36,371 bases of DNA, taken from a virus. The position numbers and the translations under genes are program-made. Below are positions 11,908 through 19,725 of the stretch, in pieces; within the stretch, counting starts at the first letter, position 1, and each line of letters opens with the position of its first letter. The notes below the pieces were generated by a model. That model worked only from the letters and a program-made list of their open reading frames with translations, searched no databases and was not told where the DNA came from. The DNA lies in the IMG/VR virus record IMGVR_UViG_3300045947_000082, positions 1 through 36,371 of that record; one strand, written 5' to 3'.

Positions 11908-12231
11908 ATGAGTGGCCGTACTTCAGCGAAATTGGCGAAGCCAGAGCCGCAAAACGCCGCGCCGCGGTACTGGCGAGACCATCTTTCAAGCTATGGGGAA
12001 TCGATGGGGCGCTACATCGCCGGCGAGGACATGACCATCATGGACTTGATGATTGTCCAGACCTACCTGCGGCAGTGGGTGCAGTCTCCAGTCTGGGAAG
12101 ATGAGCAGCGGCCGGCCGCGGCCCGGCTGGCGCTCTCGCTACTCCGCATGAAGGCGCGACGGGCGAACACCCGGGAGCAGCTCCGGTCCTGCATGAAGAT
12201 GGCGGCCGAGATGGGGATGGATCCGCTATGA
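11908..12231 (+). CDS. Hypothetical 107-aa protein
   Basis: ATG 11908 begins MSGRTSAKLAKPEPQ. The body is helical (YWRDHLSSYGESMGRYIAGE, LMIVQTYLRQWVQS) and ends in EMGMDPL. The much longer upstream extension of this frame is the shadow of the opposing regulator gene and is discarded. The stop overlaps the ATG of the next gene, so the two form an operon divergent from the HTH regulator. It was not recognised. Confidence 0.65.
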   Translation: MSGRTSAKLAKPEPQNAAPRYWRDHLSSYGESMGRYIAGEDMTIMDLMIVQTYLRQWVQSPVWEDEQRPAAARLALSLLRMKARRANTREQLRSCMKMAAEMGMDPL

Positions 12232-12464
12232 CGATCACGATTCGGGGATTCGGCGACGGGCGCCTGGTGTTCGAGGAGCTGGTCGACGTCAACGGGGTCG
12301 ATCTCAGAGCGCTGGCGGTGATTCACGCTTCGCGGATCATGGGCTATGCCAAGCACATGCTCGAGGTGGAGTTCCCGGAGGCTCCGCTCGAGGAGCGGTT
12401 CCTGCGGTTCGGCACCGATCCTTCGATGATGGTGGAACCAGTAAAAGTAGATCTACAGAACTGA
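12228..12464 (+). CDS. Hypothetical 78-aa protein
   Basis: ATG 12228 overlaps the previous stop (ATGA). The product begins MTITIRGFGDGRLVFEELVD and ends in EERFLRFGTDPSMMVEP, giving beta-rich N-terminal and helical middle parts. It was not recognised. It converges with the small leftward gene at 12470, five bases away. Confidence 0.65.
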   Translation: MTITIRGFGDGRLVFEELVDVNGVDLRALAVIHASRIMGYAKHMLEVEFPEAPLEERFLRFGTDPSMMVEPVKVDLQN

Positions 12465-12469
12465 CCCGG

Positions 12470-12658
12470 TCATCCGTCCTGGCGGCACTCGAGCAGGATG
12501 ACGTCCTCTCCCGTGTCGGGTTCGATCACCTCTGCGGCATATGCGATGTCGAATTCCGCATGGGCCGGCGCTTCTCCGTGCCACTGGCACCGGACGCGCA
12601 CCGGCAGACTCCCCCGCTTCTCGGGCTCGAGCAGCTCCACCAACTCGTTGACAGTCAT
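12470..12658 (-). CDS. Small phage protein (62 aa)
   Basis: The start at ATG 12658 gives MTVNELVELLEPEKRGSLPV, then QWHGEAPAHAEFDIAYAAEV and VILLECRQDG. This matches the layout of the common phage MTVKELIEELKKLDPDAPV type proteins, a small alpha/beta fold of unknown function. It is a single leftward gene between rightward groups. Confidence 0.7.
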   Translation of the reverse strand: MTVNELVELLEPEKRGSLPVRVRCQWHGEAPAHAEFDIAYAAEVIEPDTGEDVILLECRQDG

Positions 12659-12776
12659 GGCACGTCGATTATAATCAGGAAACAGGAATTTCGTTCGCCG
12701 TTGTTGGGATCGGCACACGTCGGTTATCGGATGCGACGGTAAAAATCAAACTCCCAAACCCCCTTCAGTAGTCCCC

Positions 12777-13052
12777 GTGTCTTGCAATACCCTGCCCGTT
12801 CTCAGCCCGGACCATGAACTGCTTTATCACGCCCCGATCGCAAGCGTTCCGCGTCTGCTCGAGTCGGGGCGCGTGCGACCGGTGGGGACAAAGCGCCGGG
12901 TGCGAGCGTTGATCGCAGTATGCGGCGATGCTGCGCTGTACCTGCGGCTCACCCGCCCCCCCACCGGCCGTCCAGAGACTCACAACCACGAGACCGAGGA
13001 CAATCCGCGGGGTGTCTGGACGTTTCGCAAGGTGCCGCAGTTTGCCGCGTAA
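12777..13052 (+). CDS. Hypothetical 91-aa protein upstream of TerS
   Basis: The GTG frame encodes HAPIASVPRLLESGRVRPVG, KRRVRALIAVCGDAALYLRL and ETEDNPRGVWTFRKVPQ. The final motif (NPRGVWTF) recurs, as I recall, in small phage proteins of unknown role. The stop overlaps the TTG start of the small terminase gene by 11 nt. The ribosome site is weak, so the exact start is uncertain. Confidence 0.55.
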   Translation: MSCNTLPVLSPDHELLYHAPIASVPRLLESGRVRPVGTKRRVRALIAVCGDAALYLRLTRPPTGRPETHNHETEDNPRGVWTFRKVPQFAA

Positions 13053-13533
13053 ACGACGCTTCACCACAGAAATTCAGCAGGCGAACTTCCTGGCGGCCTT
13101 CCAGCTCGTGCCGAATGTTCGGCTCGCTGCCAAGGCGGCAAATATCCCGCCGTACGCCCACTACGACTGGATGCAGCGCTACCCGGATTACAAGCAGAAG
13201 TGGCAGGAGCAAGTCGAGGACCTGGCACAGGCGCTCGAGGACGAAGCGATCCGGCGGGCGAAAGACGGTGTGAAGCGGATGCTCTGGTACAAGGGCAAGC
13301 CGATCAAGACCGGCCGCGGGAAGAGTGCCCGGACTGCGTATGAGACGGAGTACTCGGACCAGCTCCTGATCGCCCTGCTGAAACGATTCCGGCCGGCGCT
13401 CTATCGCGAGCACACCTCAGTGGATGTCACGGGCTCGATTGACCTGGTGGAGCGGATGCAGGCCGCCAGGCGACGGGTAGTCGAGATGCAGAAGAATGAC
13501 GCAGGACCAGGACCAGACGCAGCAACAGGTTGA
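13042..13533 (+). CDS. terS: Terminase small subunit
   Basis: The 163-aa product (TTG 13042, AAGGTG eight bases before) begins MPRKRRFTTEIQQANFLAAF. Its N-terminal HTH is of the small-terminase kind: NVRLAAKAANIPPYAHYDWM. Helices with KQKWQEQVEDLAQALEDEAI follow, and the C-terminus has YSDQLLIALLKRFRPALYRE, the usual TerS tail. It would recognise the packaging site and hand DNA to TerL, which follows after four small genes. The longer frame upstream overlaps the previous gene and is not used. Confidence 0.85.
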   Translation: MPRKRRFTTEIQQANFLAAFQLVPNVRLAAKAANIPPYAHYDWMQRYPDYKQKWQEQVEDLAQALEDEAIRRAKDGVKRMLWYKGKPIKTGRGKSARTAYETEYSDQLLIALLKRFRPALYREHTSVDVTGSIDLVERMQAARRRVVEMQKNDAGPGPDAATG

Positions 13534-13702
13534 TCGTGTCGTACACGCAAAGTGCCCGGCGTGCCGGTGCTGCGAACTGACGGCCGATGATCCCGGTGTA
13601 CGAGCGCCGGTACTGCGATCCAGGCGAGACGCCTCGGAACCTCGGGCCGGCGCTCATCGTGGAGTTCAAACGACATGCTGGAATTCGCCGGCGCGACGGT
13701 GA
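13496..13702 (+). CDS. Small CPACRCCEL-motif frame, probably a chimeric duplicate
   Basis: ATG 13496 lies inside the end of terS. The product starts MTQDQDQTQQQVDRVV and contains CPACRCCELTA, encoded by a 36-bp stretch (13552-13587) identical to 14153-14188 in the next Zn-type gene. Right after that stretch the DNA switches to a copy of the gene at 16344-16628, read out of frame. The last 35 residues are therefore probably meaningless. Confidence 0.35.
   Translation: MTQDQDQTQQQVDRVVHAKCPACRCCELTADDPGVRAPVLRSRRDASEPRAGAHRGVQTTCWNSPARR
13552..13587 (+). repeat. 36-bp direct repeat (second copy 14153-14188)
   Basis: The two copies are identical over 36 bases and encode CPACRCCELTA in both. 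The first copy joins directly, at 13587, to sequence homologous to 16416 onward, marking an illegitimate recombination junction. Confidence 0.85.
13587..13674 (+). pseudogene. Out-of-frame 5' fragment duplicated from the 16344 gene
   Basis: MIPVYERRYCDPGETPRNLG and PALI match the 16344-16628 protein (MIPVYERRYSDPDETPRNLG). Ten bases replace nine before the next ATG (TTCAAACGAC versus ATGAACGAC), so the rest of the duplicated protein is shifted and starts again at 13675. Confidence 0.65.
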
Positions 13703-14031
13703 CGGCCGTGCCGGATCGGGCGCAAGCGGTTGTCGAGTACCTGATGTATCACTACGCCGGCGGGCACAAGCCCGAGTGGTACGACATGATAACGTGGCTC
13801 GGCATGAACGATTCACGATACGAGGTTCGCAATGCCGAGGTCGAAGTTCTCTTACGCGACATCGGCAAGATAATCGGCAACCGGTTGCCGGAAGGTTGGG
13901 GGTTCACGCTGCTTCTGTTCAGTTTCGGCGAGGGCGGCGATCTGTTCTACATATCCAACGCGCAACGCGACGACATGATCCGATGCATGCGCGAGTTCAT
14001 CGCGAAGCAGGAAGGCAGTAACGGCGCATGA
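13675..14031 (+). CDS. Paralogue of the 16344 protein fused to a GDLFYIS domain
   Basis: The product has 118 aa. The N-terminal half (MLEFAGATVTAVPDRAQAVV to GHKPEWYD) is about as long as, and very similar to, the C-terminus of the 16344-16628 protein. The C-terminal half (RLPEGWGFTLLLFSFGEGGD, LFYISNAQRDDM) is a domain common in phage proteins of unknown function. GTGGAG lies about nine bases before the ATG, so translation can begin here even though the original 5' part is out of frame. Confidence 0.7.
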   Translation: MLEFAGATVTAVPDRAQAVVEYLMYHYAGGHKPEWYDMITWLGMNDSRYEVRNAEVEVLLRDIGKIIGNRLPEGWGFTLLLFSFGEGGDLFYISNAQRDDMIRCMREFIAKQEGSNGA

Positions 14032-14264
14032 AGCGGCGGTTGAGCGGAAGCGGGCGGGCGGTGCGGTGTGATCGGGCGCCGGCGCAGCTTGCGTTCGGGT
14101 TGGTTGCGTTCGAGTTCGATGATCCGCCGGCGCGGCTGTTCCTGGTGCGGAGGTGCCCGGCGTGCCGGTGCTGCGAACTGACGGCCGAGGGAGAGTGCTC
14201 GGGCGCGTGCGCCGGCAATCGGGATCATATCGCCGGGTCCTGCGCCCCGGGTAAAAGGCCATGA
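14028..14264 (+). CDS. 78-aa Cys-rich protein
   Basis: ATG 14028 overlaps the previous stop. The product is basic at first (MKRRLSGSGRAVRCDRA) and has FEFDDPPARLFLV, then CPACRCCELTAEGECSGACA, likely a zinc-binding cluster. It ends in ATGA overlap with the next gene. It supplies the intact form of the motif repeated at 13552. The function is unknown. Confidence 0.55.
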   Translation: MKRRLSGSGRAVRCDRAPAQLAFGLVAFEFDDPPARLFLVRRCPACRCCELTAEGECSGACAGNRDHIAGSCAPGKRP

Positions 14265-14596
14265 AGTACTACCGAGACCCCAACCAGCAGACCTTATTTG
14301 TTGGGGAGAACCTGCGGGACGAAGGGATCGTGTCGGTTGCACGGAACAACGTCGACTTCATCTTTGAAGTTTGCAGGGTCATCAAAACGCTCAAACCGGG
14401 ACTGTGGACGGTCAACGAGGTGCGCTCGATGGTGACGACCAAGCCCACCCACCCCAACGCATGGGGCGCGGCATTCCGTATCGCTCGCCAGCTCGGCCTG
14501 TGCCGGACGGTAGCGCGGGAGAACTCCAGACGGCCGCCGGCGCACGCCCGATCGATTCCCGTTTGTGTGACCAATGACGATCGCGCAGCCGGCTGA
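14261..14596 (+). CDS. Winged-helix-like small protein upstream of TerL
   Basis: The 111-aa product begins MKYYRDPNQQTLFVGENLRD. The middle (LWTVNEVRSMVTTKPTHPNA, WGAAFRIARQLGLC) matches a small helix-turn-helix type found in many phages, recalled with the HPNAWGAA motif. It overlaps the start of terL by 23 nt. It is possibly a DNA-binding regulator or a recombination accessory protein. Confidence 0.65.
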   Translation: MKYYRDPNQQTLFVGENLRDEGIVSVARNNVDFIFEVCRVIKTLKPGLWTVNEVRSMVTTKPTHPNAWGAAFRIARQLGLCRTVARENSRRPPAHARSIPVCVTNDDRAAG

Positions 14597-16061
14597 CCTC
14601 GAGTTGGCAGAAGAGATCATGCAGTACTACGACGACCCGTTGGGGTTCGTCCGCTACGCATACCCGTGGGGCCAGCCTGGTGAACTCGCGGGCGAGCCCG
14701 GGCCGGACGCCAACCAGGAGCAGTTTTTGCGGGACCTTGGCGCGGAGGTGCGCCGGCGGAAGTTCAACGGGACCACGCCGGTGATGCCGATCCTGATGGC
14801 GGAAAGCTCGGGCCACGGAACCGGGAAGAGTGTAAAGGGCGCCTGGCTGGCAAACTGGATCCTGTCGACCAGGCCGTATTCGATCGGCACGGTCACCGCG
14901 AATACCTACCCGCAGCTCGAGAGCAGGACATGGGCAGCCATCCAGCGGTGGACGAAGCTCTGTATCACGGGCCACTGGTTCCACGTTCGCGCCAAGGGCA
15001 TCTACCACAAGCAGGACCCGGAGAGTTGGAAGGTTGTCGCGCAGACCTGCAAGCCGGAATCGGCGCAGGCCTTCGCCGGCCAGCACGCGAGGACCAGCAC
15101 GAGCTGGTACATGTTCGATGAGGCCTCGCACATCCACGATTCCATCTGGGACGTCGCGCAGGGTGGGCTGACCGATGGGGAGCCGATGATGTTCGCGTGG
15201 GGCCAGCCGGCGCGAAAAAGCGGACGCTTCTATGAAGTCTGCTTTGGGAAGTTTCGCGACCGCTGGAATGTCCGCTGCACCGACTCCCGTCAGTCCCGCT
15301 TCACCAACAAGGAACTGATCGAGCAGTGGATCCAGGATTACGGCGAGGACCACGATTATGTGCGGGTTCGCGTCCGCGGTATCGCGCCTCGAGCCGGCGA
15401 CCTGCAGTTCATCGACCAGGACCGGGTCGACGCGGCAAAGCGCCGCATCGTGCAGCCATTTGCAGACGATCCGCTGATCGCAGGCTTCGACGTCTCGGGA
15501 GGCGGCCAGGCGTGGAACGTGGTCTGGTTCCGCCGCGGCACAGACGCCAGGAGCATCCCTCCGATCTGCATCCCGGGCGAGCACTCGCAGGAGAGGGGCG
15601 CGATCTTGGCAAAGCTCGCCGAGGTGATGGGCGACAAGCGGCCGGGCCGCAAAGTCTCGATGCTCTTCGTGGACTCGGCGTTCGGGGCTCCATACGTGGA
15701 GCGGCTGAAGGTGATGGGATTCGAGAATGTGGTCGAGGTCAACTTCGGCGGCCCGTCGCATGACCGGCACCAGGCGAACCTGCGGGCGTACATGTGGCAG
15801 AAGCTGAAGGACTGGCTCGAGATCGGCGGGATTCCGGATGACGTGGTGCTTGAGACAGACCTCACGGCCCCGGGGTCACACCTCAACCGCCGGGACCAGC
15901 TCGTCCTGGAATCGAAAGAGGACATGCAGAAGCGCGGGGTGGCGAGTCCAGACCGGGCAGACGCCCTTGCGCTCACCTTTGCGGCATACGTACCGCCGAT
16001 TGCCGCAGAGGAGCCCCAGGAGCGTTGGCGCGGGGGCGGCGCGGGCTCATGGATGGCGTGA
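14574..16061 (+). CDS. terL: Terminase large subunit
   Basis: The 495-aa product is the packaging ATPase/nuclease. Walker A is SSGHGTGKS (78-86) and Walker B is WYMFDEA (178-184). The RNase H-like nuclease has acidic residues in GFDVSGGG (Asp306), FVDSAF (Asp367) and PDRADAL (Asp460, Asp463). It pumps DNA into proheads through the portal and cuts the concatemer. The start overlaps the preceding gene by 23 nt. A 100-bp gap with a hairpin follows. The length is normal for the family. Confidence 0.95.
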   Translation: MTIAQPADLELAEEIMQYYDDPLGFVRYAYPWGQPGELAGEPGPDANQEQFLRDLGAEVRRRKFNGTTPVMPILMAESSGHGTGKSVKGAWLANWILSTRPYSIGTVTANTYPQLESRTWAAIQRWTKLCITGHWFHVRAKGIYHKQDPESWKVVAQTCKPESAQAFAGQHARTSTSWYMFDEASHIHDSIWDVAQGGLTDGEPMMFAWGQPARKSGRFYEVCFGKFRDRWNVRCTDSRQSRFTNKELIEQWIQDYGEDHDYVRVRVRGIAPRAGDLQFIDQDRVDAAKRRIVQPFADDPLIAGFDVSGGGQAWNVVWFRRGTDARSIPPICIPGEHSQERGAILAKLAEVMGDKRPGRKVSMLFVDSAFGAPYVERLKVMGFENVVEVNFGGPSHDRHQANLRAYMWQKLKDWLEIGGIPDDVVLETDLTAPGSHLNRRDQLVLESKEDMQKRGVASPDRADALALTFAAYVPPIAAEEPQERWRGGGAGSWMA

Positions 16062-16100
16062 ATGTAAGATAACAGCCCTTATCGATCATTCAGAAATGAA

Positions 16101-16124
16101 GATATTTCGCGAACGCGCAATATC
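16101..16124. promoter_or_regulatory. Near-perfect inverted repeat after terL
   Basis: GATATT and CGCG arms (GATATTTCGCG / CGCGCAATATC, one mismatch, loop AA) form a 24-bp hairpin in an AT-rich 100-bp gap between terL and the next gene. No U-tract follows. It may be an operator or an RNA processing or stability element before the head genes. Confidence 0.45.
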
Positions 16125-16162
16125 GCAATTGATTACCCCACCGAACCGGCAACGAGGGTCAA

Positions 16163-16342
16163 ATGCCTCTAATTAAAGGGAAAAGCCGGAAGGCAATCAG
16201 CGAAAACATCAAGACGGAGATGGCCGCTGGCAAGCCCCAGAAGCAGGCCGTCGCTATCGCGTTGGACACGGCGCGGCGCACGGGGCGCACGGGGCGCACG
16301 AAACCGAAGCGCTCGTTGAAAGACATGATGGAGGGCAAATAG
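16163..16342 (+). CDS. 59-aa DUF6496-like phage protein
   Basis: The product begins [20 protein letters not shown], then [18 protein letters not shown], the pattern of the DUF6496 family of small basic phage proteins. An RTGRTGRTK repeat follows. AGGG lies five bases before the ATG. It was overlooked because of its size. The role is unknown; the family is often encoded among packaging and head genes. Confidence 0.75.
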   Translation: MPLIKGKSRKAISENIKTEMAAGKPQKQAVAIALDTARRTGRTGRTKPKRSLKDMMEGK

Positions 16343-16343
16343 G

Positions 16344-16628
16344 GTGTACCAGCCTCTGCCGACCGACATATCGGGCCGCGACTACCAGGAGGAGATGCGG
16401 ACCATGCTCCACGTCATGATCCCGGTGTACGAGCGGAGATACAGTGACCCAGACGAGACGCCGCGGAACCTGGGACCGGCCCTAATCAAAGAGATGAACG
16501 ACATGCTGGAATTCGCGGGCGCGACGGTGACGGGCGTGGACGACCGGGCGCAGGCGATCATCGACTACCTGCAATACCACTACGCGCACGGCCAGAAGCC
16601 GGAATGGTACGCGAACCTGACCCGATAG
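16344..16628 (+). CDS. Hypothetical head-region protein with a paralogue at 13587-14031
   Basis: The 94-aa GTG frame starts one base after the previous stop. It begins MYQPLPTDISGRDYQEEMRT and contains MIPVYERRYSDPDETPRNLG and MLEFAGATVTGVDDRAQAII, ending WYANLTR. The same sequence, diverged and frameshifted, occurs at 13587-13800, where it is joined to another domain. It was not recognised as a named family. Confidence 0.7.
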   Translation: MYQPLPTDISGRDYQEEMRTMLHVMIPVYERRYSDPDETPRNLGPALIKEMNDMLEFAGATVTGVDDRAQAIIDYLQYHYAHGQKPEWYANLTR

Positions 16629-16632
16629 CTCA

Positions 16633-18792
16633 GTGCCCCAAAAACAAACGGACGATGACATTGTCGCAACGTGCCGCAAGCGGCTGAAGCTCGCGGAGGA
16701 GGCAGAGCGGGAGATCCGTGCAGAGGCCCTGGTCGACCTCCGGTTCGCCGCGGGCCAGCAGTGGGACGCGGACGACGAGCGCCGGCGGAAGGCGACGGGC
16801 GCAGGCGGCAGCAGGCCCTGCCTCACCTTCAACAAATTAACCGGGCCGTTGGCGATGGTGGCGAACGAGGCCCGCATGAACAAGCCCGGGATGCAGGTGC
16901 TCCCGGTCGACTCCACGGGCGACAAGGACACGGCCCTCGTGATCGAGGGCATGATCCGGCACATCGAATATGCGTCGAAGGCAGAGCAGGTTTACGAGAC
17001 GGCGCTCGAGCAGAGCACGAAGGGCGCGATCGGCGCGTTCAAGGTAACGACGCGCTACTGCGGCAACAAGACGTTCGACCAGGAACTCCGGATCGAGCGC
17101 GTAACCAATCAGTTCAGCATCTACACCGACCCGTTTGCGAAGGCCGCGGACAAGTCGGACATGATGTGGGCGGTCGAACTCGAGTGGTTCTCCCGGGAGG
17201 AGTACGAGGCGGAATTCGGCGACGACACGGACCTCACGAAGGCGCGGTACTTCGACGGGGTGACGAACCCGGCGCCGGAATGGGTGGGCCGGGAAGGCGT
17301 GCAAATCGCCCGGTACTGGTATGTCGACATCGAGACCAAAACACTCGCGGCGATCCGGTGGCCGGATGGAAAAATCACCAACGAGTACACCGACAGCCTG
17401 CCGGCGGATCTTCCGCCCGGGTGCCAGTATGCGACAGATGACGCAGGGGACCGCATAGAGCGCGAAGACCAGATCCGCCATATCCGGATGTGCCGGCTGA
17501 ACGGCATCGAGGTGCTCGACAAAACGGAGTGGAAGGGCCAGTGGATCCCGATTCTAATCGTGCCGGGCGAGGAGATGTACATCGAAGACAAGCGGCACGT
17601 CTTCTCGCTCATCCGGTTCGCCCGCGATCCGCAGAAGCTCTACAACTTCTATCGCAGCTCGGAAGCGGAGACGGTCATGCTCGGGACGAAGGCCCCGTGG
17701 ATCGGGGCTAAAGGGGTCTTCAAGGACCCCAGATGGGCTACCGCCAATAGCGTCCCGTGGGCCTACCTCGAGTACGAGCCGCTCGACATCGCCGGCAACC
17801 CGGCGCCGCCGCCCCAGCGCAACCTGGCAGAGCCTCCGATTCAGGCGTTGAGCTTCGGGGCGGCGCAGGCCTCAGACGATATCAAAGCTACCACGAATAT
17901 CTACGACGCCTCGCTGGGCGCGATGTCAAACGAGACCTCGGGCGTGGCGATCCGGCAGCGCCAGTCGCAAGGCGGATTCACCAACTTCCACTTCATCGAC
18001 AACCTGAACCGCGCCATCCTGCACTGCGGGACCATCCTCTGCGACCTGATCCCGAAGATCTACGACACCCCGCGGCAGGTGCGGATCCTCGGCGAGGACA
18101 TGGAGCAGCAGGTCGTCGCGGTCAACCAGGTTTTCACCAACGAGTGGAACCAGGAGCAGTGCCACGACCTCAAGGCCGGGAAGTACGATGTCCGTCTGAA
18201 GATCGGGCCAGCATACAAGACACAGCAGGAGCAGGCCGCGGAGACGCTGACCCAGCTCGCGCAGGCCTACCCGCCGCTGATGCAGATCGCCGGGGACCTG
18301 GTCTTCAAGAACCTGAACTTCAAGGGCTCGGACGAGATCGCGCAGCGCCTGGCGCGTTCCCTGCCTCCGCATCTCCAGGATCAGCCGGGCAAGCCGCAGG
18401 AGATGCTACTGGCCGAGAACCAGCAGATGGCCCAGCAGCTCGAGCAGATGCAGATGGCCCTTCAACAGGCGAACGAGGAGATCCGGACCAAGCGCATCGA
18501 GATGGAATCCCGCGAGCGCATGGAGACGGCCAAGATCGAGAGTTCAGACCGGCAGGCAGCGCTCGACGCCCAGGTAAAGCTGGTGACCACGGAAGCGCAG
18601 CTCAAGTCCCGGGAAGACATATCAGCGTTAAGCCAGGAACTGGCCCTGCTCAAGATGCAAATCGCGAGCATGGCGAGCGGAGCGGCAGCAGAGGGCTCTG
18701 TCGGGCCGTCCTCTTCCGCTCCTGACGTTGAGCCGGCGGCGGATACCCCGATGGATCTGCCGCCGGCCGAGGCTCTACCACCCAATTTATGA
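16633..18792 (+). CDS. Portal protein (P22 gp1-like)
   Basis: The 719-aa product matches the P22-type portal in size and motifs: FAAGQQWDADDERRR, RPCLTFNKL, MVANEARMNKPGMQVLPVDS, GMIRHIEYASKAEQVYETAL and VTNQFSIYTDPFA. The C-terminal region (about 575-680) is a long Gln/Glu-rich coiled coil (ENQQMAQQLEQMQMALQQ), like the P22 portal barrel. It forms the DNA-entry ring at the capsid vertex and binds TerL and the gp4 adaptor. Start GTG 16633; the stop overlaps the scaffold gene. Confidence 0.92.
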   Translation: MPQKQTDDDIVATCRKRLKLAEEAEREIRAEALVDLRFAAGQQWDADDERRRKATGAGGSRPCLTFNKLTGPLAMVANEARMNKPGMQVLPVDSTGDKDTALVIEGMIRHIEYASKAEQVYETALEQSTKGAIGAFKVTTRYCGNKTFDQELRIERVTNQFSIYTDPFAKAADKSDMMWAVELEWFSREEYEAEFGDDTDLTKARYFDGVTNPAPEWVGREGVQIARYWYVDIETKTLAAIRWPDGKITNEYTDSLPADLPPGCQYATDDAGDRIEREDQIRHIRMCRLNGIEVLDKTEWKGQWIPILIVPGEEMYIEDKRHVFSLIRFARDPQKLYNFYRSSEAETVMLGTKAPWIGAKGVFKDPRWATANSVPWAYLEYEPLDIAGNPAPPPQRNLAEPPIQALSFGAAQASDDIKATTNIYDASLGAMSNETSGVAIRQRQSQGGFTNFHFIDNLNRAILHCGTILCDLIPKIYDTPRQVRILGEDMEQQVVAVNQVFTNEWNQEQCHDLKAGKYDVRLKIGPAYKTQQEQAAETLTQLAQAYPPLMQIAGDLVFKNLNFKGSDEIAQRLARSLPPHLQDQPGKPQEMLLAENQQMAQQLEQMQMALQQANEEIRTKRIEMESRERMETAKIESSDRQAALDAQVKLVTTEAQLKSREDISALSQELALLKMQIASMASGAAAEGSVGPSSSAPDVEPAADTPMDLPPAEALPPNL

Positions 18793-19721
18793 CCCCAGAA
18801 GAGACCGCTCCACAGGGCAGCGAGTCGCCGGAACAGAAGCCACCATCCGAGGCCGCGGACTTCCGCGAGTATGTGAAGTGGCGAAAGTCGGGTGACCCTC
18901 CTGTAGCGGCTACACCACAGCCTGAGCCGCCGGCGAGTGAACCGCCGCCTGCGGCAGAACCCGCGCCGGAACCAGGTCCGGAACATCCACCCGCAGAACA
19001 ACCGGAAAAAGAGGAAGACGACGAACCAGGGAAAGGCCGAGGGGGATCGCGGCAGCGGAAGATCGAGAAGCTGGCCCGGGAGAACGAACAGCTCCGGGCG
19101 CAGCTCGCCGCGGCAGCGAGCCAGCCGAAGCCACCGGCCGAACCGCCACCCAATCCGATTCCAGACCCCAGCGAGCCGAAGCTCGAGAACTTCGACAGTC
19201 TCGAGGCGTGGCAGAAGGCCTGGAATCGATGGGACCGCACGAAGATCGACGAGGAGCGGGAAACGGAACGGCAGAAGCTCGAACAGCGCAAAGCAGCAGA
19301 GAAGATCCAAGCCGAGTGGGACTCGAGGCAGCGGGCGGCGCGTAAAGCGCATCCGGACTACGACGACTTGATCAGTTCGGTTCCAGCCCCTGAAGGTCCT
19401 GGGGTGGCAGACGCTCTCCAGGCAATCCAAGAGGACGAGGCCGGCGCGGAGGTTCTCTACTGGCTCGCGCAGCACCCTGACGAGATCGCTCGCATTGCGG
19501 CGTTGCCGCCCCGTGCGGCAGTGCGCGAGGTCGGTCGTCTATCCGCGATTCTTTCCCCTCCATCCGGTGAACCTGCGAACGGCAACAGGATCACAGCAGC
19601 GCCCAAACCGCCCCCCGGCGCCACCCGGCCGGCAAAGCCGATGACGAGATCGATATTCGACCCGAATATCCCTTTTCCGGAGTACGTGCGGTTGCGGAAG
19701 GCGCAGATGAAGGATCGGTAA
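18789..19721 (+). CDS. Scaffolding protein
   Basis: The 310-aa product starts MTPEETAPQGSESPEQKPPS. It is highly charged and Pro-rich in the first 100 residues, then coiled-coil (RQRKIEKLARENEQLRAQLA) and helical (DRTKIDEERETERQKLEQRK). Its position between portal and coat, its composition and its ATGA overlap with the portal gene identify it as the P22 gp8-type scaffold. It guides coat assembly and is absent from mature virions. The C-terminal basic segment (FPEYVRLRKAQMKDR) would bind coat. Confidence 0.82.
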   Translation: MTPEETAPQGSESPEQKPPSEAADFREYVKWRKSGDPPVAATPQPEPPASEPPPAAEPAPEPGPEHPPAEQPEKEEDDEPGKGRGGSRQRKIEKLARENEQLRAQLAAAASQPKPPAEPPPNPIPDPSEPKLENFDSLEAWQKAWNRWDRTKIDEERETERQKLEQRKAAEKIQAEWDSRQRAARKAHPDYDDLISSVPAPEGPGVADALQAIQEDEAGAEVLYWLAQHPDEIARIAALPPRAAVREVGRLSAILSPPSGEPANGNRITAAPKPPPGATRPAKPMTRSIFDPNIPFPEYVRLRKAQMKDR

Positions 19722-19725
19722 GACA

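Noticed and set aside
14412-15770. 452-codon leftward ORF across terL
   Set aside because: It is the shadow of the terminase gene; no conserved motif and no ribosome site.
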